From Paractinoplanes pyxinae (GTDB lineage: Bacteria > Actinomycetota > Actinomycetes > Mycobacteriales > Micromonosporaceae), in NCBI RefSeq assembly GCF_026626335.1, contig NZ_JAPNTZ010000007.1, positions 496,001-560,000 of the forward strand: a DNA stretch of 64,000 bases, read 5' to 3'. The position numbers and the translations under genes were made by a program. Each line of letters starts with the position of its first letter. Positions within the stretch are counted from its first letter, which is position 1. The notes under the pieces were generated by a model. It made no database searches and had not been told where the DNA came from. It was given only the letters and a program-made list of their open reading frames with translations. Below are positions 16,825 through 24,981 of the stretch, piece after piece.

Positions 16825-17631
16825 GTGGCACAGACTCCGCGTCCGACCCATCCGCCGAGCATCGACGAGGCGTGGGCGTTCACCGCCGGCCACGCGTCGG
16901 CGACCACCTTCTTCTTCGACTTCGACGGTGTGCTCTCACCCGTCACCGACGACCCCGACGCGTCCCAGCCCGCGCCGGCCGTCCTCGGCACCCTCGAGCG
17001 CCTGGCCGAGGTGGTCCAGCGCGTCGCGATCGTGTCGGCCCGCCCGGTCAGCTTCCTGCGCTCCCGGTTCTCGTCGCTCGAGCGGGTCGACCTCTACGGC
17101 TTGTACGGCCTCGAGGTGTGGCACGAGGGCGAGGTTGTGACCAACCCGGCCGCCGAGCCCTGGGTGCCCGCCATGGCCGAGCTGGCCGAGCGGGCCAAGG
17201 CCGAGCTGCCCGGGTCGATCCTGGTCGAGTACAAGCGCCTCTCTGTGGCCCTGCACTACCGCACCGCCCCGCACGAGGCGCCAGTGGTCGAGCGCTGGGG
17301 TCACGAACAGGCCGAGAAGCTGGGCCTGCGGGTCCAGGCAGGCCGCATGGTGGTCGAGCTCAAGCCCCCCGTCGACCAGGACAAGGGCATGGTCATCACC
17401 GAGGGCGTCCGCAACGCCGGGTGCGCCTGGTATTTCGGCGACGACATGTCCGACATCAAGGCGTTCGACGCGCTGCGCGCCCGCGAGGCCGTCGACCCGT
17501 CGTTCTTCGGGGTCGCCGTGGCCGTGGCCAATCCCGAGACGGGGGCCGAGGTGTCCAGCGCGGCCGACCTCACCCTCGACTCGCCGGATGCGGTCGCGGC
17601 CTTCCTCAACGAGGGCCTGCGGAAGTTCTAG
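16825..17631 (+). CDS. otsB: Trehalose-6-phosphate phosphatase, HAD family
   Basis: Second step of trehalose synthesis, removing phosphate from trehalose 6-phosphate. The HAD nucleophile motif is FFFDFDGVLSPVTDDPD (usual form DYDGTLSPI), the second motif is VSARPVSFLRSRF and the metal-binding motif is WYFGDDMSDIKAFD. Length 268 is normal. GTG 16825 has TAATCT (16813-16818) six bases upstream. No trehalose-phosphate synthase gene lies in this window. The 3' intergenic space is a copy of the end of the facing uppS gene. Confidence 0.9.
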   Translation: MAQTPRPTHPPSIDEAWAFTAGHASATTFFFDFDGVLSPVTDDPDASQPAPAVLGTLERLAEVVQRVAIVSARPVSFLRSRFSSLERVDLYGLYGLEVWHEGEVVTNPAAEPWVPAMAELAERAKAELPGSILVEYKRLSVALHYRTAPHEAPVVERWGHEQAEKLGLRVQAGRMVVELKPPVDQDKGMVITEGVRNAGCAWYFGDDMSDIKAFDALRAREAVDPSFFGVAVAVANPETGAEVSSAADLTLDSPDAVAAFLNEGLRKF

Positions 17632-17635
17632 CGGT

Positions 17636-17735
17636 TCAGGCGCCGTAGCGGCGCTGCGTGTTGCCTCTACGACCGCAGCGCCCGGTCAGGCGCCGTAGCG
17701 GCGCTGCCGGTTGCCGTACGACCGCAGCGCCCGCA
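17636..17735. repeat. Two 50-bp direct repeats: 3' end of uppS and its downstream copy
   Basis: Unit A (17636-17685) and unit B (17686-17735) are offset by exactly 50 bases; their first 21 bases are identical. Unit B is the C-terminal coding end of uppS (RSYGNRQRRYGA-stop); unit A reads GNTQRRYGA-stop on the same strand beyond the real stop. The otsB-uppS gap consists of almost nothing else. Each unit contains a small GCGCC/GGCGC hairpin. Confidence 0.8.
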
Positions 17736-18468
17736 GGAAGTCGATGCGCCGGAAATCCGGCCAGTTGGCGTCGTGGAAATAGAACTCCGAGTGCGCCGAC
17801 TGCCACAGCAGGAAGCCCGACAACCGCTGCTCCCCACTTGTGCGGATGACCAGGTCGGGATCGGGTTGCCCGCGGGTGTAAAGGTGCTCGGCGATGTGCT
17901 CGACGTCGAGGATCTCGGCCATCTCTTCGATGGTGCGCCCGTTGGCCGCCTGCTCGTGCAGCAGCGAACGCACGGCATCGGTGATCTCACGCCGCCCGCC
18001 GTAGCCGACGGCCATGTTGACCTCGACGCCGATCGTGCGGTCGCGCGTCTTCTCTTGCGCGGCCTTCAGGGTGGCCGCGGTGGCGGCGGGCAGCACGTCG
18101 AGCGCGCCCACCATGCGCAGGCGCCATGGGTTGCCGTCCTCGGCCAGCTCGGTGGCCAGATCCTCGATGATCTTCACCAGCGGGTCGAGCTCGGCGGCCG
18201 GCCGCTGCAGGTTGTCGGTGGCCAGCAGATAGAGCGTGACGTGCTTGATGCCGGCCTGGTCGCACCAGGTCAGCAGCTCTTTGACCCGGGCCGCGCCGAC
18301 ACGGTGACCGTCGTTGGGGTCGACGAAACCCATCTCGCGGGCCCACCGGCGGTTGCCGTCGCACATGACGCCGACGTGCCGCGGCACGGGTTTGCCGGCC
18401 AGCTTGCCGGCCAGCCGACGTTCGTACACGCGGTAGAACGGAGTGGAAATCAACGACCGCAGACTCAT
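17686..18468 (-). CDS. uppS: cis-Prenyl transferase, short-chain (Z-FPP synthase-like)
   Basis: Condenses isopentenyl diphosphate onto an allylic primer in the cis configuration, providing undecaprenyl/decaprenyl carrier precursors. Motifs: VMCDGNRRWA (substrate and Mg binding Asp), YLLATDNLQRP, VNMAVGYGGR and RTSGEQRLSGFLLWQSAHSE. At 260 residues and in this context it resembles Rv1086, a (2Z,6E)-farnesyl diphosphate synthase, but chain length cannot be read reliably from sequence. ATG 18468 with TAGGGT (18477-18482) eight bases upstream is preferred to TTG 18504. Its last 50 bp are duplicated downstream. Confidence 0.9.
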   Translation of the reverse strand: MSLRSLISTPFYRVYERRLAGKLAGKPVPRHVGVMCDGNRRWAREMGFVDPNDGHRVGAARVKELLTWCDQAGIKHVTLYLLATDNLQRPAAELDPLVKIIEDLATELAEDGNPWRLRMVGALDVLPAATAATLKAAQEKTRDRTIGVEVNMAVGYGGRREITDAVRSLLHEQAANGRTIEEMAEILDVEHIAEHLYTRGQPDPDLVIRTSGEQRLSGFLLWQSAHSEFYFHDANWPDFRRIDFLRALRSYGNRQRRYGA

Positions 18469-18500
18469 CGCTTGAAACCCTAGCCCTGTTCGGTAGCGAC

Positions 18501-19625
18501 TCAAGGGGCGGCCGGGTGACGCTGACCCAACCGGGAGGCGATGCGACCGATCGTGCGGAGGTCGAAAACCCCGTCACCGAGGCCCAGGTCCACCATCCGG
18601 TCGAAGACCTCCGCATCTCGGGCAGCCGCCGCCACCGCCGCGTCGACCACGCGCGACTGCCGGGTGAGCAGGGCCGCGAAGCCCGAGTGCCGCAGGTGCC
18701 GGCCGAGCCGGTGGCGAAGAGCACGCCCGTACCGTTCGGCCACCCGGACGGGACCGGCGGCCGCGGCCTCGCCCGCCAGCGCCCCGGAAAGAACGGCATA
18801 AAAAATGCCCTCCCCGGTGAACGGGTTGATCAACGACAGCGCGTCCCCGGCGAGCAACACGCGCCCGCGAGCCGGCGGCGGCCGGTGAGTCGACAACGGC
18901 AGGTGGTGCCCGCGCACCCCGGTCGTCTCGCGACCAGGCAGCAGCGCGTCCAGGCGTTCGAGCAGATACGCCCGGGACAGCGGCTCACCCCGCAGAACCT
19001 CGCCGTACCCGACGTTCGCGGTGCCGTCACCCAGCGGAAATTCCCACGCGTACGCGGGCCAGCGCGCCTTCGTCGTCACGATGACCTGCTCGTCCGTGTT
19101 GGTCGTGGGCGCGTACCCGCGAATCGCGACAGCCAGATGCCCCGGCGGATTCACCGCGAACCCGAGCGCCCGCCGAACCACCGACCCGGCGCCGTCGGCC
19201 CCGATGATCACCTGCGCTCGGTAGTGCCCGTCGATCGTGATGCCCGCTTCGGTCGCTCTCACCGCCCGTACGGTGTGTCGGCGCAGTTCCGCCCCGGCCG
19301 CGACAGCTGCCCGCACCAGCCGCTCGTCGAACACCCGCCGAGGAATGGTGTGCGCCGCCCGCGGAAGCGGCCGAGCCACCGCCGACCCGCCCGGGCCGAC
19401 CAGCCGCAGGCGCTCAATCGCTGGATAACCGTCGGTGATGTTCTCAACGCTAAGTCCACGTAGGACGGAGATGGCCTCGGCCGCGATCCCGTCACCGCAC
19501 ACTTTGTCGCGCGGGAAGTCGGCCCGATCGAGCAGCAGAACGCGCGCCCCGCCTCGGCAGGCCGCCAAGGCCGCCGCCGCCCCCGCAGGCCCCGCCCCGA
19601 TAACCGCAACGTCAAACTCGCGCAA
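18501..19625 (-). CDS. FAD-dependent geranylgeranyl reductase family oxidoreductase
   Basis: Flavoprotein of 374 residues likely to saturate isoprenoid double bonds, for example in menaquinone side chains (MenJ type) or lipid carriers. The Rossmann motif VIGAGPAGAAAALAACRGG starts at residue 8; FPRDKVCGDGI is the family signature and GRVLLAGDALSLINPFTGEGI binds the FAD ribityl chain. The only usable start is TTG 19625, since an in-frame stop lies 12 bases upstream. It precedes uppS by 32 bases on the same strand, so both may share a transcript acting on prenyl chains. Exact substrate unknown. Confidence 0.83.
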   Translation of the reverse strand: MREFDVAVIGAGPAGAAAALAACRGGARVLLLDRADFPRDKVCGDGIAAEAISVLRGLSVENITDGYPAIERLRLVGPGGSAVARPLPRAAHTIPRRVFDERLVRAAVAAGAELRRHTVRAVRATEAGITIDGHYRAQVIIGADGAGSVVRRALGFAVNPPGHLAVAIRGYAPTTNTDEQVIVTTKARWPAYAWEFPLGDGTANVGYGEVLRGEPLSRAYLLERLDALLPGRETTGVRGHHLPLSTHRPPPARGRVLLAGDALSLINPFTGEGIFYAVLSGALAGEAAAAGPVRVAERYGRALRHRLGRHLRHSGFAALLTRQSRVVDAAVAAAARDAEVFDRMVDLGLGDGVFDLRTIGRIASRLGQRHPAAP

Positions 19626-19660
19626 GATCGTTCTTCATCCGTCGGCCCATCCCTAACCCC

Positions 19661-19900
19661 CTCCCGCCAAGGGGCATGTGGGGTGGACGTTACGCCTTGT
19701 CAAGAACACCGGCCCGAGTTGTCCACAGCCCGGCGCCGAGCAAGTCCGCGGCACTATGTCTCGAGACGAGTTGTCCACAGCCGGCTCGGCTGGTTTCGCA
19801 GCACGAGGCCTATTTCGCTGTGGTGACGCCAGGAATGGGTGCAAGCCAATCGCGCCGGCTGGTCGGGATCGACCGTAAGACCGGGTATCGGTGGCGCACG
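19661..19900 (+). repeat. Repeat copy R1: GC-rich leader, two DnaA boxes, IS30 start
   Basis: About 240 bp closely similar to R2 (20395-20637). It contains GACGTTACGC, two TTGTCCACA DnaA boxes in the same direction (19719-19727 and 19771-19779) and then the first codons of the IS30 fossil. The leading part (19645-19727) is also present inverted at 30961-31046. Confidence 0.75.
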
Positions 19901-20389
19901 GGCGCGCCTAACCGCCTGTTACGCGTGGCTTGCAGCGGCAACCTGAGGCAGTAGCCGCGAAGGCCGTGGCGGCCTCGCTACGGCATCTGTCACAAGACGA
20001 CCGGGTCGTGATCGCTGACCGGTTGCGTGAGGGCGCCGGGCCGTCGTTCATCCGGCCGATCTGGGCCGTTCACCGTCGACGGTCAGTCGGGAGATCGCCC
20101 GTTACAGCGATCCTGCCGTGACTCCCCAAGCGAAGCCAGCCGCACGTATCCCACGAAACGATCTATCGGGCCCTCTAAGTTCGATGCCGCACTCGCCCTG
20201 GCAACGCCGCGACGACGAGAACACCGACGGGCTGCTGCGTCAGTACTTTCCAACAGACACCACCTGACCGCACACATCCGTGAACGTCCAAGTGCTGCCG
20301 CGGCCGATCTCAACGGCGGACCCGCAAACCTCGGCTGTGACGCCGCTGCCGAACTCATGACCACCAATGGCGTTGCAACGACCCCTTGA
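19835..20389 (+). pseudogene. IS30 family transposase remnant, frameshifted and internally deleted
   Basis: Pieces in different frames line up in the order of an IS30 transposase: GASQSRRLVGIDRKTGYRWR, then LSQDDRVVIADRLREG, then STVSREIA, SHETIYRAL, then SPWQRRDDENTDGLLRQYFP and an AAADLNGGP tail. The stretch between SHETIYRAL and SPWQR, which should hold most of the DDE catalytic core, is missing, and at least three frame changes are needed. The element cannot be active. No intact terminal repeats were identified. Confidence 0.85.
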
Positions 20390-20394
20390 AATCA

Positions 20395-20637
20395 CCCCGC
20401 CAAAGGGCATGTGGGATCAACGTTACGCATTTCAAGAAACCTCGGCCCGGGTTGTCCACAGCCCGGCGCCGAGCTCGCTCGAGACACCTGCGCGTCGAGC
20501 CGAGTTGTCCACAGCCGGCTCGGCTGGCCGGGGCAGCGCGGGGCCTAGTTCGCTCTCGTGACGCAAGATATGGGTGCCAGCCAGTCGCGCCGGCTGGTCG
20601 GGATCTCAACCGTAAGACCGGGTGTCGGTGGCGCCGG
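20395..20637 (+). repeat. Repeat copy R2 with two DnaA boxes and a second IS30 N-terminal fragment
   Basis: Parallel to R1 about 734 bases upstream. It has TTGTCCACA at 20452-20460 and 20505-20513 and ends in a fragment (20571-20637) encoding GASQSRRLVGI followed by a frameshifted KTGCRWR-like end, so it is a second, more truncated transposase start. Confidence 0.75.
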
Positions 20638-20831
20638 ACACTCATTGCGCATGGGCGGCGGCAACGTGACGCGGCAGCGGCCTGCGCTGCGAGCCGCTCG
20701 CCCGGCCGCGATGCATACCAGCCGGGCAGTCCGCCGTCTCCTGCGGCGGCCAGGACAGCGCCACCAATATCGATTGCGCCGCCTCGGTGGGGTTTCTAGC
20801 GTCGGTCGCACTCCATGGAAAGGATTGGCGG

Positions 20832-21320
20832 ATGCGTCTGCGGCGTCTTGAACCTGATGACTGGGAGTGCTGGCGGGACATGCGGCTGGCTGCCCTCTCG
20901 GACTCGCCGGACGCGTTTGCCTCGTCGTTGGCGGAGGAGGGGGACTACACCGAGGCTCGTTGGCGGGACTGGATTCGGCCTGCCTCTCAGCTGCAGGTTG
21001 TGGTTGAGGGTGGGGCGGGGATGGTCGGTGCCTGGAAGGCCGAGCATCAGCCGGCGGTGGAGCTCTACAGCATGTGGGTGCATCCGGAATGGCGCGGCCG
21101 CGGGATCGGTGACCTGCTGGTCGGGGAGGTTCTGGACTGGGCCGCCGCGCAAGGCCATCAGCGTGTCGCCCTCTGGGTGGCCGAGGGCAACGTGGCAGCC
21201 GAGCGCCTTTATCGGCGTCACGGCTTTCAGATGACTGACGAGCGGCAACCGCATCCTGGCTACCCGGGTGTGTTCGAGCGGGCTATGACTTTGCGGCTCG
21301 ATGCAGCGCGTACAGGGTGA
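20832..21320 (+). CDS. GNAT family N-acetyltransferase
   Basis: Acetyl-CoA dependent acyltransferase, 162 residues, substrate unknown. The acetyl-CoA loop is visible in MWVHPEWRGRGIGDLLVGEVLDWA (R/Q-x-x-G-x-G/A type), followed by ALWVAEGNVAAERLYRRHGF, the usual C-terminal strand-helix pair. ATG 20832 with AAGGA about ten bases upstream is chosen; the frame runs back to 20787 into the repeat region. Its 3' end overlaps the convergent membrane-protein gene by 38 bases. Confidence 0.85.
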   Translation: MRLRRLEPDDWECWRDMRLAALSDSPDAFASSLAEEGDYTEARWRDWIRPASQLQVVVEGGAGMVGAWKAEHQPAVELYSMWVHPEWRGRGIGDLLVGEVLDWAAAQGHQRVALWVAEGNVAAERLYRRHGFQMTDERQPHPGYPGVFERAMTLRLDAARTG

Positions 21321-22110
21321 GGGCTGCGGCTGCCACTAGTGGGGCGCCGTCGCGGATCAGGCCGTCTGCGCCCAGCAGGAAGTAGCAGAGGGGTAGGTCC
21401 CAGGCCAGGACGAAGACGGTGAGCCAGGCCATGTAGCGCCGCGCGCCGGCCTTGCCGCGGAGCAGGAAGAACGTGCCGAGCAGGACGGCGTAGCTGACGC
21501 CGATGCCGGTGAACAGCCAGAACAGGACGGCGAGCGACCACTCCGGACGGTCGCGCAGCTGGCCGAACGAGATCAGGCAGGGCACGAGCATCAGGGGGCT
21601 GTAGGTGAAGGCCGCGATGCGGGCCGTCAGCAGCCAGCCGGTCACGGGGGCTCGGCGTGGGGTGGCTTCCTGCATGCGCAGGCCGTCGCGGGTGAACACC
21701 AGGCGGTTCGGGTGCCGCACCAGATGGGCGCGAACGACCGGGTGGCGGTAGAGCAGCGCGACCACGGCCACGCACAGGATGAGCAGCACGACGAAGCCGG
21801 CCACGCCAGGTAGCGGGGGCAGGCCGGAGCGCGGCACTATCAGGCGGCCGACGGCGAACACCGTGGTCACGGCCAGGATGAGGCCCAGTGGGCGGGCGAC
21901 TGCGCGGTCGCGGCGGACCTGCCGGACGAGCAAGAGCCAGCCCAACGTACGCAGCAACGCCCAACCCGTGCGCACCGCCAAGCCGAAGCCGTGCTCCGGG
22001 GCGTACCAGTAGTTCAGCACCTCGACCACGACGGTGGCGGCCGCGGTGGCCAGCAGGAGGGCGGTCAGCGCGCTCAGCACGCGTGGCCGCCGCTCCGCTT
22101 CGATCGTCAC
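21283..22110 (-). CDS. Polytopic membrane protein of unknown function
   Basis: A 275-residue protein with about eight hydrophobic helices (for example LSALTALLLATAAATVVVEV, GVAGFVVLLILCVAVVALL, WSLAVLFWLFTGIGVSYAVLL) and a basic loop LVRHPNRLVFTRDGLRM. No family recognised. The minus-strand frame stays open for 2.8 kb through pckG antisense, but only this part lacks a better gene. GTG 22110 (or 22113) just before TIEAERR is preferred; it lies 30 bases after the pckG stop, so the two could be co-transcribed. Confidence 0.7.
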   Translation of the reverse strand: MTIEAERRPRVLSALTALLLATAAATVVVEVLNYWYAPEHGFGLAVRTGWALLRTLGWLLLVRQVRRDRAVARPLGLILAVTTVFAVGRLIVPRSGLPPLPGVAGFVVLLILCVAVVALLYRHPVVRAHLVRHPNRLVFTRDGLRMQEATPRRAPVTGWLLTARIAAFTYSPLMLVPCLISFGQLRDRPEWSLAVLFWLFTGIGVSYAVLLGTFFLLRGKAGARRYMAWLTVFVLAWDLPLCYFLLGADGLIRDGAPLVAAAALTLYALHRAAKS

Positions 22111-22139
22111 CACCGGGTCATACCCGATGCGCGTGAACT

Positions 22140-23927
22140 TCAGGCCAGGCGGGCCTTCAGCGCGTCCAGCTCGGCCCACAGCACGGCCGGCAGTTTGTCG
22201 CCGAACTTTTCGAACCACTCGGTGACCTGCGGGATCTCGGCCAGCCACTCGTCGCGGTCGACCCGCAGGGCGGCTTCCAAGGCGGCGTCGTCCAGGTCCA
22301 GGCCCGTACGGTCGATGGCCGCCACCGTCGGCACGTGCCCGATCGCCGTCTCGACCGCCTCGCCCCGGCCGTCCAGCCGTTCGACGATCCACTTGAGGAC
22401 GCGGCTGTTCTCGCCGAAGCCGGGCCACAGGAACCCGCCGTCCTCGTCGCGGCGGAACCAGTTGACGTAGAAGATCTTCGGCAGTTGAGCGGCGTCGCCC
22501 GGTGCGCCCTTGGCCATGTCGATCCAGTGCCGGAAGTAGTCGCCGGCGTGGTAGCCGATGAACGGCAGCATCGCCATCGGGTCGCGGCGCACCACCCCGA
22601 CCTGGCCGACCGCGGCCGCCGTGGTCTCGCTGGAAAGCGTGGCGCCGAGGTAGACGCCGTGCACCCAGTCGCGCGCCTCGGCCACCAGCGGCACCGTCGT
22701 CTTGCGGCGGCCGCCGAACAGGATCGCGTCGATGGGCACGCCGCGGGGGTCGTGATATTCGTCGGCCAGGATCGGGCACTGCTCGATGGGCGTACAGAAA
22801 CGGCTGTTGGGGTGGCTCGACGGGGCGTCCGAGTCGGGCGTCCAGTCCTCGCCCTTCCACGACACGAGGTGGTCGGGCGGCGTGCCCATGCCTTCCCACC
22901 AGATGTCCCCGTCGTCGGTCAGGGCCACGTTGGTGAAGACCGAGTTGCCGCGGGCCAGCGTGCGCATCGCGTTGGGGTTGGTGTGGAAGTCGGTGCCGGG
23001 CGCGACGCCGAACAGTCCGTACTCGGGGTTGGTGGCCCACAGCCGGCCGTCCTCGCCGAAACGCATCCAGGCGATGTCGTCGCCGACCGTCTCGACCTTC
23101 CAGCCGGGCAGGGTCGGTTCGAGCATCGCCAGGTTGGTCTTGCCGCAGGCCGACGGGAAGGCGCCGGCGATGTAGCGGACCTGCCCCTCGGGCGAGGTCA
23201 GCTTCATGATCAGCATGTGCTCGGCCAGCCAGCCCTCGTCGCGAGCGGCCACGCTGGCGATCCGCAGCGCGTAGCACTTCTTGCCGAGCAGCGAGTTGCC
23301 GCCGTACCCGGAACCGAACGACCAGATCTCGCGGGTCTCGGGAAAATGCGAGATGTACTTGGTCTCGTTGCACGGCCAGGCCACGTCGGCCTGGCCCGGT
23401 TCGAGCGGGGCGCCCACCGAGTGCAGGGCCGGCACGAAGTCGGCGTCGGCGCCCATCGCCTCGAGCACGGCCGAGCCCATCCGGGTCATGATGCGCATGC
23501 TGGCCACGACATACGGGCTGTCGGTGAGTTCCACGCCGAACATCGGCTGCTCGGCGTCGAGCGGTCCCATGCAGAACGGCACCACGTACATCGTGCGGCC
23601 GCGCATGCAGCCCCGGTACAGCTCGGTCATCGTCGACTTCATCCGAGCCGGGTCCATCCAGTTGTTGGTGGGACCGGCATCGGCCTCGTCGGCCGAGCAG
23701 ATGAACGTGCGCTCCTCGACCCGGGCCACGTCGTTCGGGTCGGTGCGGGCCCAGAACGAGTTGGGCTTCTTCGCGGGGTCGAGGCGGACCAGCGCCCCCG
23801 ACGCGACCAGCTCGTCGGTGATCGCGGCCCATTCCTGGTCGGAGCCGTCGCACCAGACGATGCGGTCGGGGGTGGTCAAGGCCGCTACTTCGTCGATCCA
23901 AGCGGCGAGGCGGGCATGCTTCTTCAA
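22140..23927 (-). CDS. pckG: Phosphoenolpyruvate carboxykinase (GTP)
   Basis: Gluconeogenic and anaplerotic enzyme converting oxaloacetate plus GTP to phosphoenolpyruvate. The P-loop-like kinase-1 motif is GAFPSACGKTNLAM, with the hyper-reactive cysteine of GTP-type enzymes; other signatures are GGNSLLGKKCYALRI, VGDDIAWMRF and the guanine-site segment FLWPGFGENSRVLKWI. The length of 595 fits. TTG 23927 is chosen because AAGGAG sits seven bases upstream; an upstream TTG at 23957 lacks this. A TAGGCT box at 23969-23974 would give a leader of about 35 bases. Confidence 0.96.
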   Translation of the reverse strand: MKKHARLAAWIDEVAALTTPDRIVWCDGSDQEWAAITDELVASGALVRLDPAKKPNSFWARTDPNDVARVEERTFICSADEADAGPTNNWMDPARMKSTMTELYRGCMRGRTMYVVPFCMGPLDAEQPMFGVELTDSPYVVASMRIMTRMGSAVLEAMGADADFVPALHSVGAPLEPGQADVAWPCNETKYISHFPETREIWSFGSGYGGNSLLGKKCYALRIASVAARDEGWLAEHMLIMKLTSPEGQVRYIAGAFPSACGKTNLAMLEPTLPGWKVETVGDDIAWMRFGEDGRLWATNPEYGLFGVAPGTDFHTNPNAMRTLARGNSVFTNVALTDDGDIWWEGMGTPPDHLVSWKGEDWTPDSDAPSSHPNSRFCTPIEQCPILADEYHDPRGVPIDAILFGGRRKTTVPLVAEARDWVHGVYLGATLSSETTAAAVGQVGVVRRDPMAMLPFIGYHAGDYFRHWIDMAKGAPGDAAQLPKIFYVNWFRRDEDGGFLWPGFGENSRVLKWIVERLDGRGEAVETAIGHVPTVAAIDRTGLDLDDAALEAALRVDRDEWLAEIPQVTEWFEKFGDKLPAVLWAELDALKARLA

Positions 23928-24007
23928 ACCAGTGCTCCTTCGGTCGGCGCTGACCAATGAGATGGCTCAGCCTAAGCCGCCGACACTGTGAGTTCATCGG
24001 CCGTTGC

Positions 24008-24016
24008 TGTGGATAA
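24008..24016 (-). promoter_or_regulatory. DnaA box between pckG and sigma-factor gene
   Basis: TTATCCACA on the minus strand, in the divergent promoter region of pckG. Confidence 0.4.
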
Positions 24017-24102
24017 CCGCACAATCCTCGGTGTCGATGCTCGTACGCGATCGATCCTTCACCGAAGAGCGCAACTCCGCGCAACGGCCGGGCACGCCCA
24101 GC

Positions 24103-24118
24103 CGAAAGTCGACTTTCG
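24103..24118. promoter_or_regulatory. Perfect 16-bp palindrome upstream of ECF sigma gene
   Basis: CGAAAGTCGACTTTCG, eight-base arms without spacer. It covers the place where the -35 region would be for TAAGCT at 24138-24143 (18-base spacing), and so looks like an operator for the sigma-factor gene; it could also act on pckG. Confidence 0.55.
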
Positions 24119-24188
24119 CAAAACGGACGTAACCGCCTAAGCTGGGCCGCATCGGGCTTTCCTCTTACTCCCGCCGCAGGAGGCAGGA

Positions 24189-24929
24189 ATGACGCCGGAC
24201 ACCGAGCTGCTGGCCGCCGTCCGAGCCGGAGACACCGCGGCGTACGGGACGCTCTACGAACGCCACCGCGCGGCCGCCCGTCAGCTGGCGTGGGGCCTGA
24301 CCAACGACCCGGCCGACGTCGACGACCTGGTCGCCGAGACCTTCGCCAAGGTGTTCGCCTCGCTGCGGGCCGGCCGCGGACCCCTCGTGGCGTTCCGGGC
24401 CTACCTGAACACGACCATGCGGCACGTCTGCTATCACCGCGCCCAGCGCGACCGGCGGCTCGAGTTCACCGACGATCTGACCCGGTACGACGAGGGCCAG
24501 CCCTACGTCGACCCGGCGCTCGACCGGCTGGAGCGCACGTACGCCGCGGCCGCGTTCCGCCAGCTGCCCGAGCGCTGGCGTGACGTGCTGTGGCAGACCG
24601 CCGTTGAAGGGAACAGCCCGGCCGAGGTGGCCGGGATGCTGGGCATGACCCCCAACGCGGTGGCCGTGCTGGCCCACCGCGCCCGGGAGGGGCTGCGCAG
24701 CCTCTACCTGCAGCAACATGTGACGACCGCCGACCACCCGGAGTGCCGGTGGGCGGGCGACCGGCTCGGCGTCCACCTGCGCGGGCGGCTCGCCCCGCGC
24801 GACGGCCACCGGATGCGCGCCCATCTGGGGTGGTGCGCCGAGTGCCGGAAGAGAGTGGACGAGATTGCCGAGATCAGCGAGATCCACCCTCCGTACCGGC
24901 AGCGTCACCATGCGAGATCCAGCGGTTAA
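24189..24929 (+). CDS. ECF-type RNA polymerase sigma factor with C-terminal zinc-binding (anti-sigma-like) motif
   Basis: Alternative sigma factor of 246 residues. Region 2 (TLYERHRAAARQLAWGL, VDDLVAETFAKVFASL) and region 4 (FRQLPERWRDVLWQTAVEG, SPAEVAGMLGMTPNAVAVLAHRAREGL) are complete. The tail adds HPECRWAGDRLGVHL and HLGWCAECRK near residues 212-219; Hx3Cx2C is the zinc motif of ZAS anti-sigma factors, so sensor and sigma appear fused. No separate anti-sigma gene is adjacent. ATG 24189 has AGGAGG upstream. A perfect palindrome covers the predicted -35 region. Confidence 0.9.
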   Translation: MTPDTELLAAVRAGDTAAYGTLYERHRAAARQLAWGLTNDPADVDDLVAETFAKVFASLRAGRGPLVAFRAYLNTTMRHVCYHRAQRDRRLEFTDDLTRYDEGQPYVDPALDRLERTYAAAAFRQLPERWRDVLWQTAVEGNSPAEVAGMLGMTPNAVAVLAHRAREGLRSLYLQQHVTTADHPECRWAGDRLGVHLRGRLAPRDGHRMRAHLGWCAECRKRVDEIAEISEIHPPYRQRHHARSSG

Positions 24930-24981
24930 GACTCGCCAACGAAAACAGCGGCCCGTGACTACCGCCGGTACTCTCGGGACC

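Noticed and set aside
17632..17685. Attachment site of an integrated element at the uppS 3' end
   Set aside because: A duplicated gene end is typical of att sites, but the two copies are directly adjacent with no element, integrase or tRNA; tandem duplication explains it better.
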